Source: Holosporales bacterium (GTDB lineage: Bacteria > Pseudomonadota > Alphaproteobacteria > RUG11792). Taken from it: 25,270 nt of DNA. The position numbers and the translations under genes were made by a program. This document shows positions 15,415 through 23,348 of this stretch, piece after piece (the stretch's first letter is position 1; the number at the start of each line of letters is the position of its first letter). Location: positions 1 through 25,270 of the forward strand of contig JAISBC010000026.1 of assembly GCA_031266385.1 (NCBI GenBank), in the 5' to 3' direction. The notes below the pieces were generated by a model. It saw only the letters and a list, made by a program, of their open reading frames with translations, made no database searches and was not told the DNA's origin.

Positions 15415-16499
15415 ATCCAGATTTCAGGGAGAAGTTAAATTCGATTCTTGAAAGATACGAATCGATCGAAAAACAATTGAATGAACAGGAAGACTTTGAT
15501 CAGAAAGAATATGTGAAATTGTCGAAAGAATTGTCAGAATTATCTGAAATAGCAAAAGAAATAAAACTACTTTTCAACAGGGAAAAAGATTTGCGAGATA
15601 ATACCGAAATTCTAGAATCCAGTGAAGAACAGGAGCTAAAAGAGCTGGCCGAGGCCGATATTCCTGCCATTAGGGCGGCCATGTCCGATGCCGAGGACAG
15701 AATTAAGATTTTACTCCTACCGAAGGATATCGACGATGAAAAGGGAGCGATCCTTGAAATACGAGCAGGAACTGGAGGAGATGAAGCCGGCTTATTCGCC
15801 GCGGATCTATTTAGGATGTATGAACTGTATGCCATCGTCCATGGATGGAATTTTGAGATCTTAGAATTTTCGGATAGCGGGATAGGAGCAATAAAAGAGG
15901 CGAGTGCCAGCATTTCTGGTAAGGGTGTATTCGCCAGGCTAAAATTTGAATCTGGGGTCCATAGGGTTCAAAGGGTCCCTGAGACCGAGGCCTCGGGCCG
16001 TATTCATACCTCGGCGGCGACGGTCGCCGTTTTACCAGAGGCTGAGGAGGTCGATATCCAAATCGATGAAAAAGACCTATTGATTGATACGTTCAGGGCC
16101 TCAGGGGCCGGTGGGCAGCACGTCAATAAGACAGATAGCGCCGTCAGGATTACACATATCCCGACGGGGACGGTCGTGGCCGTACAAGATGAGAGATCTC
16201 AGCATAAAAATAAGTCTCGAGCCATGAAGATCCTGCGCTCGAAGATTTATGAGAACGAGAAAATGAAGTTAGATTCGGCTCGATCCGAGACGAGGAAAGA
16301 TCAGGTTGGAACTGGAGATAGATCAGAACGAATTCGGACTTATAATTTCCCGCAGGGGAGGGTATCGGATCACAGGGTAAACCTGACGCTCTATAAATTG
16401 GAGAAAGTAATGGATGGATCGGCCCTCGATGAGATTATCGAAAAATTAATCGAACATTCGCAGGCAGAGAGGTTAAAAAATCTCAATCTGAACGGATAG
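15411..16499 (+). CDS. prfA: Peptide chain release factor 1
   Basis: Recognises UAA and UAG stop codons and triggers peptide release. The 362-residue length is standard. GGQ at 234-236 (SGAGGQHVNKTDSAVR) is the catalytic motif, and PET at 190-192 (VQRVPETEASGRIHTS) takes the place of the PxT codon-reading tripeptide. LEIRAGTGGDEAGLF is also typical. The GTG start overlaps the preceding TGA by three bases with GAGGG upstream, indicating translational coupling. TAG is used as a stop in this window (for example for the MFS gene and prfA itself), consistent with need for this factor. Confidence 0.97.
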   Translation: MNPDFREKLNSILERYESIEKQLNEQEDFDQKEYVKLSKELSELSEIAKEIKLLFNREKDLRDNTEILESSEEQELKELAEADIPAIRAAMSDAEDRIKILLLPKDIDDEKGAILEIRAGTGGDEAGLFAADLFRMYELYAIVHGWNFEILEFSDSGIGAIKEASASISGKGVFARLKFESGVHRVQRVPETEASGRIHTSAATVAVLPEAEEVDIQIDEKDLLIDTFRASGAGGQHVNKTDSAVRITHIPTGTVVAVQDERSQHKNKSRAMKILRSKIYENEKMKLDSARSETRKDQVGTGDRSERIRTYNFPQGRVSDHRVNLTLYKLEKVMDGSALDEIIEKLIEHSQAERLKNLNLNG

Positions 16500-16558
16500 G
16501 AAAAAGACGAATACCCAGGAACATCATAGACCTTCACCGAGTATTCGCAAACTGTGAG

Positions 16559-17014
16559 TCAGGCAACGCGAAGCTTCTTCCTTCCAGAGCTCCCAAGCCC
16601 CGTCGTTTTGGCGATATCGCTCCGTCTCCTGGCATAGCTCGGAGAAACGACTGGATAGTCGAGGGGTAGACCCCACCTTTCCTTGTACTGCTCGATCGTC
16701 ATTCCATAGACCGTGCTTAAATGCCTTTTGAGCATCTGTAGTTTCTTGCCGTCCTCCAGGCATACGATATACCCGTCATGGACGGATTCTTCGACCGGAA
16801 CGGCCGGCGTTAAAGACGGCTTATTCTTGACATTACCGGCCTCTCTTCTAATATCGACCACGGCCAGGAACAGCTTCTTTAATACGGGACCAATCTCATC
16901 GATTGAAACTGGGTTGCTGGACATATACGCCGAGGCCAACTCGATCGTAAGGTCAAGGATCGTATCCTGCGATACCTCGTTCTGCGCTGCCAAACTTTCG
17001 GACTTTTCCATCAT
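16559..17014 (-). CDS. MucR/Ros-family transcriptional regulator
   Basis: A DNA-binding regulator of the MucR/Ros family, typical of alphaproteobacteria. The signature is clear: VCLEDGKKLQMLKRHL, STVYGMTIEQYKERWGLPLDYP and SPSYARRRSDIAK, matching the C-terminal DNA-binding domain, while the N-terminal part (ILDLTIELASAYMSSNPV) is the oligomerisation region. Counting from the upstream GTG 17029, the Ros zinc ligands Cys-Cys-His-His correspond to Cys90, Asp93, His103 and Tyr108, so at least one ligand is lost and zinc may not be bound normally; some family members are known to fold without zinc. I prefer ATG 17014 (151 residues), although GTG 17029 is possible. An AT-rich region with a near-consensus -10 box lies upstream. 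Likely a global regulator; it could control the surface genes seen here, without direct evidence. Confidence 0.9.
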   Translation of the reverse strand: MMEKSESLAAQNEVSQDTILDLTIELASAYMSSNPVSIDEIGPVLKKLFLAVVDIRREAGNVKNKPSLTPAVPVEESVHDGYIVCLEDGKKLQMLKRHLSTVYGMTIEQYKERWGLPLDYPVVSPSYARRRSDIAKTTGLGSSGRKKLRVA

Positions 17015-17029
17015 TAGACTCTTCACCAC

Positions 17030-17321
17030 CTGAAAAATACAAACTCACCACTCATAGTGTTGTATTATAGAAAAAAGTGCATTGCAACAAAAAAAGTAAC
17101 CAATACATCAATTTTCGTCACAAATCTGCATATAGTGCAAAAATACCATACTAATATTGGACGGATATGAGGGTTCAACTGAATTTACTAAGTTTTTGAG
17201 ATTCTAAGCTTGGAAATTTTAAAAATAGTCTCTTTATTTAAGATAAAATTACATAGCATGTACCATATCTATCTAGGTACGTTTTGGTCTACCTGCCGTC
17301 TCTAATCTTCAAGAGATCCAA
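17030..17321. other. AT-rich intergenic region, mucR promoter region
   Basis: No gene is seen. On the minus strand TATAAT (17069-17064) precedes the mucR-like gene by about 35-50 bases, with only a weak T-rich -35 area. MucR-type proteins prefer AT-rich, T-tract DNA, and several A/T runs occur here, so autoregulation is plausible. No clear terminator after tsaD was found. Confidence 0.35.
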
Positions 17322-18353
17322 TTAAATGGTTATCTCAGTAATTGGCCAGCGAGGGCGGGTTTTAGCGGTCAGAGGGCTCGGAGGAAAGCCGGCCTTTAGT
17401 CTTTCGATGGCCACCCAACCAATCATGGCCGCATTGTCCGAACATAGTCCAAGTGGTGGGGCAAAAAAATTAATTCCTTCTCGATCACAGATCTTCATAA
17501 TGGCCGACCGAAGGGCCTGATTCGCGGCCACTCCTCCGGCCAGGATGAAGTTCCTCGGTTTGGATTTCGACATCTGATATGCCCTCCATAATTTGTTCGT
17601 CAGATGCTCGATAACCGTCCTCTGGAATGAGGCGGCCAGATCGGCCTTATCCTGATCGCTGAGAATTTCAATCTTCGAGATATGGCTCCTCGATGCCGTC
17701 TTAATCCCAGAAAATGAGACATCGCATCCGGCCCTTCTTTGCATCGGGATAGTATACCGAAATCTGGATTCATCTCCTTTTAGGGCAACTTTTTCAATCG
17801 CCGGGCCACCCGGATATTCAAGGCCCAGCATTTTAGCGACCTTATCGAAGGCCTCTCCAGCCGCGTCATCCAGAGTCTGGCCCAGAATTTCGTATTTCCC
17901 TACCCCAAATATTTCAGCAAAAAAACAATGCCCACCAGACGCTAGGAGGAGGAGATGCGGGAAATCCACATCATAGCAGAGGCGCGGAGTTAGGAGATGG
18001 CCCTCCAGGTGATTAATGGCCATAAATGGCTTCTTGTTCAGCATGGCCACCATCTTGGCCGTAATCGTTCCTACCAGCAAACCTCCAATTAGTCCTGGAC
18101 CAGCCGTCGCCGCGACTACATCGACGCTCTTCAGGGTTTCTCCGGCCTGATCCAGCGCCTCCTGGATCACGATGTCGATGACCTCGACGTGATTACGGGC
18201 AGCAATCTCAGGGACGACTCCCCCGTATTTAGCATGGATTTCAATTTGTGATTTAACGACGTTGGATAGGATTCGATGCTCTGGATTTTCAGCATCACAG
18301 ACGACAGCAGCCGCCGTTTCATCGCAGCTCGATTCGATCGCGAGGACTTTCAC
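17322..18353 (-). CDS. tsaD: tRNA threonylcarbamoyltransferase subunit TsaD
   Basis: Transfers threonylcarbamoyl to A37 of ANN-decoding tRNAs (t6A), together with TsaB and TsaE. It opens MKVLAIESSCDETAAAVV, the ASKHA-fold start; HLEGH (115-119) holds the metal-binding histidines; KYGGVVPEIAARNH, ASGGHC and the late FFAPPLGLCSDNAAMI are family landmarks. Length (343) is normal. It starts with GTG overlapping the holC stop as GTGA. Last gene of the minus-strand cluster. Confidence 0.97.
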   Translation of the reverse strand: MKVLAIESSCDETAAAVVCDAENPEHRILSNVVKSQIEIHAKYGGVVPEIAARNHVEVIDIVIQEALDQAGETLKSVDVVAATAGPGLIGGLLVGTITAKMVAMLNKKPFMAINHLEGHLLTPRLCYDVDFPHLLLLASGGHCFFAEIFGVGKYEILGQTLDDAAGEAFDKVAKMLGLEYPGGPAIEKVALKGDESRFRYTIPMQRRAGCDVSFSGIKTASRSHISKIEILSDQDKADLAASFQRTVIEHLTNKLWRAYQMSKSKPRNFILAGGVAANQALRSAIMKICDREGINFFAPPLGLCSDNAAMIGWVAIERLKAGFPPSPLTAKTRPRWPITEITI

Positions 18354-18814
18354 GGTTCATCTCCCGCTTCCCATCCACCTCCTCTTTTTTGGATCCATAA
18401 CTTCTGCTGAAGGAATTGGGCGTCCCTATAGGATTTACTCCGCTCCTTAGCCTCCACCAGAAGCTCCCTATTAAAAATATCAATAACGATGCTAAATCTT
18501 AGCAAATCATTCCTCTGGATATGGAGACCGTTATGAATCAGGCAAACCGGGTCGTTAAGAAGATCCATTTTGGTGGAGATCCATGTATCGCAGAATACGG
18601 CGTCCTCAGGTTTCATTGAATATCGGCTTCCGTGAGGAATAAAACTTACCTTCGAGAACGTCCAGAGAGTCGAATCGAATCGCTTGACCTCTTCCTCTAG
18701 GTCACACAAAAGCAATACCCTCCTGCCAGATGTATACATTTTTTCAACGGACTTAACAGCGACCGATAGAAAATCTGATTCAATTGCATAGAATGCTACG
18801 CTTCGTTCTGGCAT
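18350..18814 (-). CDS. holC: DNA polymerase III chi subunit
   Basis: Chi binds SSB and links it to the clamp loader. The 154-residue protein fits the family: VAFYAIESDFL, a VLLLCDLEEEVKRFDSTLWTF stretch (the bases-to-W helix), then VSFIPHGS (normally FLPHG) and VCLIHNG. The C-terminal tail (QQKLWIQKRGGG) is extended. The start overlaps the end of nusB by 19 bases and the stop overlaps tsaD, so it is cotranslated. With holB this gives two clamp-loader genes in the window. Confidence 0.85.
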   Translation of the reverse strand: MPERSVAFYAIESDFLSVAVKSVEKMYTSGRRVLLLCDLEEEVKRFDSTLWTFSKVSFIPHGSRYSMKPEDAVFCDTWISTKMDLLNDPVCLIHNGLHIQRNDLLRFSIVIDIFNRELLVEAKERSKSYRDAQFLQQKLWIQKRGGGWEAGDEP

Positions 18815-19245
18815 CGGCGATCTATTTGGTTTGCGATCTTATCTAGAACGGCATTAATGAATTTCCCGCCACCTTCTCCGATAAACTTCTTCGCGATCTC
18901 GACGTATTCGTTAATGATGACTGGGATCGCGGTTTTCTCGAAAATTATCTCAATGATCCCGACCTTTATGATGCTTTTCATTATTACGGGGGCCGTTATC
19001 ATCCTAGTATTCGGATCGAGATTATGTTCGATAATGCCGTTAAAATCAATTTCTTCATCGAATCTCGATATAAGTCGCTTGAAAAAATTCCTATGCATTC
19101 TTTGGTCAAAATCACCATCACAAACGACAAAATCATTGGCATCATCGACGATCGACGAAACATCATCGTCAGTGACATCTTTCTGATACATTACCTGTAC
19201 GGCCGCTATACGAGACATGTGTTTGGCTAATTTATGATCGAGCAT
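18796..19245 (-). CDS. nusB: Transcription antitermination factor NusB
   Basis: Binds boxA RNA with NusE/S10 in rRNA antitermination. The C-terminal signature VIINEYVEIAKKF, then GEGGGKFINAVLDKIA, is unmistakable; the N-terminus RIAAVQVMYQKDV fits RxxAlQxLYQ. I place the start at ATG 19245 (149 residues, normal); upstream Met codons in frame (19263 and beyond) would add residues not typical of the family, and no good ribosome site picks between them. It follows the symporter gene after 58 bases. Confidence 0.92.
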   Translation of the reverse strand: MLDHKLAKHMSRIAAVQVMYQKDVTDDDVSSIVDDANDFVVCDGDFDQRMHRNFFKRLISRFDEEIDFNGIIEHNLDPNTRMITAPVIMKSIIKVGIIEIIFEKTAIPVIINEYVEIAKKFIGEGGGKFINAVLDKIANQIDRRCQNEA

Positions 19246-19303
19246 ACAAAAAAAATAATACATCACTTGATGCCGATGTATCTTATCACAAAAAAAGAGA
19301 CCT

Positions 19304-20482
19304 TTACCGACTGAGTTTAAGGCAGGTAATTTTGTCGAAAAGAATGGCGAAGGCTCCGTTACCACCGACATTACAAGCCGTTATTAGAGGATCGAATAGG
19401 ACGTATAACGCCGTCACGAGGGCCAGCATTTCTGGAGAAAAACCCAGATACTGCTGCAAAATTGGTAGCATGACCAAGATACCTCCGCCCGGAACCGCCG
19501 CGACCGCGAATTTGGCGAGGACGAAATGCACGGCGAAGACGATGTAATCGGAGACATTCGGGATTCCCATATTGAACGAAGCCATGACGGCCATCGCAAT
19601 CATCGGAATGAAAAAACAATCTCCAACGAGATGAATATTGACCGTCGCCGGAATGATGACACTAGCATTGCTCTTCTGCTCAGAATTCTCTTCGGCCGCC
19701 TTTATCGATAGTGGAAGAGCGGAGGCACTCGACATCGATCCGAACGCAGTAATCGCCGCCGGGAAAACGTTCTTCAAATACATCACAGCCTTCGAAAGAC
19801 TAAATCCGGCCAAGACGAAATACAGCAACAAAACGAGGCAATACGCAGAGGCCACGAATATTAGAAGAATCGGCAAATATCTCTCAAATATCTGAACGAG
19901 AATTCCATCATGTTGCAATTTCAGCGCCGTACCGATAATGAAAAATGGCATAATCGGGATCAGGATTTTGAAGTAGTATTTGGTGACGATCTCCAAAAAC
20001 CTAATAATCTTTTGCGTTACTGTCTCGCTTAAAAAACAGGCGATGAGCCCGAAGATGACTCCCGATAATAGCGCCTCGTCATTCGATATGAAATTCTTCA
20101 ACGAAATTTCGAAGACGGGAGATAATTGCTCGAGACCGACGGCGTTCCGTACCAATTGAATATCCTGACCTGCGTTGGCGGTCACCAACGATACGCCGTA
20201 CGATAACATCGTATTTAGAAAATTCGAACAACAAACCATTGGCACGATTATTAGGATATATTTGATGGCATTTACTCCGAGCCTAATAGCCGAACAAAGA
20301 ACTAGAGAAAAAATGATGATGGGAAGAGAAAATATCAAGCATTCTTTGGTCGACAGACTAACGGAATAAAAGAAGGACTTGACCCCGATCGGCAAAACTG
20401 AGCAGAAAACCAGAGGGAAAATGAAGGAGCATAGGAAGGCGAGCGGTATGATAAACGGCTTTGCCCTAACGAATGCCCCCAC
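19304..20482 (-). CDS. Dicarboxylate/amino acid:cation symporter (DAACS family)
   Basis: A 392-residue inner-membrane secondary carrier of the glutamate/aspartate transporter fold. Landmarks are the serine-rich hairpin GSMSSASALPLS, ATVNIHLVGDCFFIP (normally ATINMDG), AVPGGGILVMLPIL and the last DPLITACNVGGNGAFA (normally D-x3-T-x2-NV-x-GD). The changes in the NMDGT and final NVxGD motifs hint at altered cation or substrate preference. Such carriers import dicarboxylates or acidic amino acids. It starts with GTG nine bases after rpsI, an unusual placement, and is probably cotranscribed with the ribosomal genes. Confidence 0.85.
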   Translation of the reverse strand: MGAFVRAKPFIIPLAFLCSFIFPLVFCSVLPIGVKSFFYSVSLSTKECLIFSLPIIIFSLVLCSAIRLGVNAIKYILIIVPMVCCSNFLNTMLSYGVSLVTANAGQDIQLVRNAVGLEQLSPVFEISLKNFISNDEALLSGVIFGLIACFLSETVTQKIIRFLEIVTKYYFKILIPIMPFFIIGTALKLQHDGILVQIFERYLPILLIFVASAYCLVLLLYFVLAGFSLSKAVMYLKNVFPAAITAFGSMSSASALPLSIKAAEENSEQKSNASVIIPATVNIHLVGDCFFIPMIAMAVMASFNMGIPNVSDYIVFAVHFVLAKFAVAAVPGGGILVMLPILQQYLGFSPEMLALVTALYVLFDPLITACNVGGNGAFAILFDKITCLKLSR

Positions 20483-20491
20483 GATAAAAAT

Positions 20492-20968
20492 CTACCTTTT
20501 AGAAAACTGGAACCTGCGTCTAGCCTTACGATGCCCGTATTTCTTTCTCTCGACGATTCTGGAATCTCTCGTCAAAAACCCGGCATGTTTCAGGATTTTA
20601 TGCAAATCCGGTTCGAAAGCCTCGAGAGCTTTGCTGATTCCGTGACGCACGGCCCCGGCCTGGCCAGACAGCCCCCCGCCCCTGACCGTACAAAAAACAT
20701 CGTACTGCCCGTCTCGGGAGGAGGCGGCAAAGGGTTGAGCTATGACCATCCTGAGGACTGCCCTAGCAAAATACGTGACCTGATCTCGCCCGTTCACTAG
20801 GATCTTCCCAGATCCGGGCTTGATCCAAACCCTAGCGACGGCATTCTTTCTCTTTCCGGTGGCATAAGCCCTGCCGAAACCATCGAGTTTCTGCTCCCGC
20901 TTCGGGGCCTGCAAGACACCATCAATTCTAACCGATGTATCTAAAGTCTGAGTAGTATCAACAGTCAC
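20492..20968 (-). CDS. rpsI: 30S ribosomal protein S9 (uS9)
   Basis: Component of the 30S head whose C-terminal tail reaches the P-site tRNA. The family body is clear: YATGKRKNAVARVWIKPGSG, GGGLSGQAGAVRHGISKAL, RKKYGHRKARRRFQFSKR at the end. An N-terminal extension of about 30 residues is common in alphaproteobacteria. The GTG start overlaps the rplM stop as GTGA, with GGAG upstream. Confidence 0.98.
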   Translation of the reverse strand: MTVDTTQTLDTSVRIDGVLQAPKREQKLDGFGRAYATGKRKNAVARVWIKPGSGKILVNGRDQVTYFARAVLRMVIAQPFAASSRDGQYDVFCTVRGGGLSGQAGAVRHGISKALEAFEPDLHKILKHAGFLTRDSRIVERKKYGHRKARRRFQFSKR

Positions 20969-21435
20969 GCTCCACCTCTTCGAACATTCTTACCATTTAA
21001 CCCCGCGACATCGAGCGGCTCTGGATTCTGAGCCACGTGCGGATGATCGGTCCCCTTATACACCCTCAATTTCGACATAATCTTCCGACTGAGGGGGCCC
21101 TTATTCATCATCCTCCGCACGGCATTCGTTACGGCACGATCCGATCTGGGTTCATCCAATAACTGCCTCATGCTCCGCTCTTTTATTCCACCCGGATATC
21201 CGGAGTGCCAATAAAACTTCTTATCATCGAGCTTTTTCCCGGTCAGAACGACCTTATCAGCATTTATCACGATAACGTGATCTCCACAATCGACATGCGG
21301 CGAAAAATAAGGCTTATCCTTGCCGCGTAAAACATTGGCGATCAGGGAGGCGACCCGCCCGAGGACGAGCCCCTCGGCATCGATCAAAACCCATTTCCGG
21401 ACGACGTCAGCATCCCTGACGAACGAGGTACACAT
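20965..21435 (-). CDS. rplM: 50S ribosomal protein L13 (uL13)
   Basis: An early-assembly 50S protein. I choose ATG 21435 because the product then begins MCTSFVRDADVVRKWVLIDA, matching the family start; a GTG 16 codons upstream gives an atypical extension. ADKVVLTGKKLDDKKFYWHS, YPGGIKERS and VRRMMNKGPLSRK are typical. Length is 156 residues. The rplM-rpsI order is conserved in nearly all bacteria. It is probably the first gene of a minus-strand unit continuing into rpsI and the symporter. Confidence 0.98.
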   Translation of the reverse strand: MCTSFVRDADVVRKWVLIDAEGLVLGRVASLIANVLRGKDKPYFSPHVDCGDHVIVINADKVVLTGKKLDDKKFYWHSGYPGGIKERSMRQLLDEPRSDRAVTNAVRRMMNKGPLSRKIMSKLRVYKGTDHPHVAQNPEPLDVAGLNGKNVRRGGA

Positions 21436-21597
21436 ACGTACTCGAGCTCTTCTAACATTAAAGAAACAGGAAGATGCTACCACAAGATTAGCCCCGATTC
21501 AATATCCCGCTGAAAATTAGGTTACAACAAACGTTTTCGGTAACAAGCACACACTAGTATATTTATTAGTATATATTCTCCCTATACATTCAAATCC

Positions 21598-21625
21598 TTG
21601 ACATAATCTGAACTTCTAGTATAAT
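21598..21625 (+). promoter_or_regulatory. Near-consensus sigma-70 promoter (TTGACA-16-TATAAT)
   Basis: Both boxes match the consensus exactly, with a 16-base spacer, in a gap between genes. The start would be near 21632. It is the best promoter match noticed in this window. It could drive the small ORF at 21664, a small RNA, or the lipoprotein gene further on. Confidence 0.65.
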
Positions 21626-21663
21626 AATTAAATCGTCCTACATAATTCGGAGAAACAAACGCA

Positions 21664-21798
21664 ATGAGCTCAATCAACAAGATCCTATGGTCAGCAATAG
21701 GAGCAATCACAGTAAGTATAACCTCAGTTTCATATAAGAACATTTTTTTCTGCGAGATTATTAAGTTCTGCAAACCCAACAGAAGGTTTCTTAGGTAA
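21664..21798 (+). CDS. Possible 44-residue small protein
   Basis: ATG at 21664 follows GGAGA by ten bases and lies about 32 bases after the predicted transcription start. The product (MSSINKILWSAIGAITVSIT and so on, ending RRFLR) has a hydrophobic N-terminal half, a second hydrophobic patch with two Cys (NIFFCEIIKFCK) and a basic tail, resembling small membrane peptides. I know no homologue. The region may instead be a noncoding RNA. Support is the promoter, ribosome site and frame together. Confidence 0.35.
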   Translation: MSSINKILWSAIGAITVSITSVSYKNIFFCEIIKFCKPNRRFLR

Positions 21799-22152
21799 GA
21801 ACTGATAAGCAACCAGTCCCCTCATAACATTAAATGTATTACATTTCTTATGACTGTTTTCTATTGCAAACTCTATTAATCCTGGATTCAAATATCTTGT
21901 AAAGATCATCGATTGTTTGATGGACTGCATACGTACTTTATGCGTTCCGCTGCTGTTTTCCTAGGGTATTCAGTGATTCGTTTATACGAAACTGAGTTTA
22001 ATGTTAATATCCAAAGAGGAGGTCTGTAGGATTTGGCTCTGATTTGAAACCGATGTATTTGAAAAAAATCTATGCTTCTTACAAATTTTACTGTAGTATC
22101 TGGGCGTTGGATTCTTGCTTGCAGTGTGTATTTTTTGTCGATACGTGATCTC

Positions 22153-23268
22153 ATGGCCTTCAAAAATAGAGCGATCTGTTCTGTTTTGAAATTATCTCTG
22201 ATTTTTTTATTGGCTTCCTGCGAGAAGACCATGGATATTCAGGAAGAACAGGTCGAACCCAAGGATACAAAGCCAGCCGTCCTTCCCGACTATGCTAATG
22301 TTCATGGGATTTATGTGGGAACATCAGATGATGTCCAACAAATCGTCAAGACCGTGAAGGAATTCGGGGCCAACGCCGTCGTGATGGACGTGAAGGATGA
22401 GCGCGGCGATGTGACCTGTGATTTAGACTTGGCACCACGGTATAGAAAATCGATTCGAATCCGTAATGTTGGCAAGGTCATCGCGGCACTACGAAGCAAG
22501 GGAATTTATACGATCGCCAGGATCGTCACATTCAGAGATCATTATGCCGTTCATGCCTTCTCAGGGTTTGCCATCAGAAACAAGGATGGTTCCGTTGTAG
22601 TCGATAAGGAGAAATCTTCCTGGTTAAATCCATACAACGAAAAAGTGTGGGATTATGTTATCCAAATCGCCAAGGCCGCCGCTAAGGTTGGATTCGATGA
22701 AATTCAGTTTGATTACGTTAGATTTTCACCGTACAAGAACCCGGATGCAGATTTGGGACCACGATCTGAATCCATCTCCAGAGTAGAAATCATCACCAGA
22801 TTCCTGGAGTATGCCGTCCGGATACTGCATCCGCTTGGAGTAAAAGTTTCCGCGGATGTGTTTGGATGTATCATCCCTGGATCTCTGGGGGAGGATACCG
22901 TTCTTTCTACCGAAAGACTCGGGCAAGATTGGGGACGCATCGCCAAGACTGTCGATTGCATATGCCCAATGATTTATCCATCACATTGGCCGCTAAATTC
23001 CCTCGGGACCAAATATCCGGATAAAGAGCCATACAAAGTCATTTATTCGGCGACTAAATTGGCCGTTGATGCCACGAAATTGATTCCGGGAAAATGTGCA
23101 GTTGTTAGGCCATTTTTCCAGGCCTTTACTGCTACTTGGCTGCCGAAAGAAATATATAAGACTTATTCGAACCGGGATCTCCAGGAGCAGGTTTCGGCTG
23201 GTGAGGAGGCAGGAGCTGGTGGATTCTTACTCTGGAATCCTCGCGCCAACTATGAAGCCTTTCATTAA
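22153..23268 (+). CDS. Lipoprotein with DUF4015-type glycoside-hydrolase-like domain
   Basis: I place the start at ATG 22153, which gives a lipoprotein signal: MAFKNRAI, a hydrophobic core, and lipobox LLAS-Cys (Cys23). The longer upstream frame would bury it. The rest (371 residues in all) fits the DUF4015 putative glycoside hydrolase family: VHGIYVGTSDDVQQIVKTVK, ANAVVMDVKDERGDV, IYTIARIVTFRDHY, GFDEIQFDYVRF, VSADVFGCIIPG, DCICPMIYPSHW and FLLWNPRANYE, all strands of a TIM-like barrel with acidic residues where catalytic ones would lie. Activity is unproven for the family. Attached to the membrane by its lipid, it would act on envelope glycans; Lnt (8101-9585) would complete its acylation. 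The heparinase-like gene follows. Confidence 0.85.
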   Translation: MAFKNRAICSVLKLSLIFLLASCEKTMDIQEEQVEPKDTKPAVLPDYANVHGIYVGTSDDVQQIVKTVKEFGANAVVMDVKDERGDVTCDLDLAPRYRKSIRIRNVGKVIAALRSKGIYTIARIVTFRDHYAVHAFSGFAIRNKDGSVVVDKEKSSWLNPYNEKVWDYVIQIAKAAAKVGFDEIQFDYVRFSPYKNPDADLGPRSESISRVEIITRFLEYAVRILHPLGVKVSADVFGCIIPGSLGEDTVLSTERLGQDWGRIAKTVDCICPMIYPSHWPLNSLGTKYPDKEPYKVIYSATKLAVDATKLIPGKCAVVRPFFQAFTATWLPKEIYKTYSNRDLQEQVSAGEEAGAGGFLLWNPRANYEAFH

Positions 23269-23348
23269 CAGAAGGTTAGAATACGGATCACAGTTCTCAG
23301 GCGAATTGGGTGTATACTGTCTTGATGTAATGCCAGAAATTCTTCAGG

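Larger units (their letters stand above)
21436..22071. other. Long intergenic region with a strong promoter and a possible small ORF
   Basis: About 640 bases without a confident large gene. The left part holds the upstream region of rplM, with two TATACT boxes on the minus strand but no clear -35. A near-consensus plus-strand promoter (21598-21625) leads to a 44-codon ORF at 21664. On the minus strand, a 66-codon frame at 21730-21930 (EFAIENSHKK, LVAYQFLPKKPS) looks protein-like but has no ribosome site and overlaps the small ORF; it may be a gene fragment. Confidence 0.5.

Noticed and set aside
16500..16558. Inverted repeat CGAATAC...GTATTCG between prfA and the mucR-like gene
   Set aside because: Seven-base arms with a loop of more than 25 bases and no T run; not convincing as a terminator.
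21730..21930. 66-codon minus-strand frame between rplM and the lipoprotein gene
   Set aside because: Protein-like wording but no ribosome site, and it overlaps the better supported promoter/small ORF; mentioned only within the intergenic entry.
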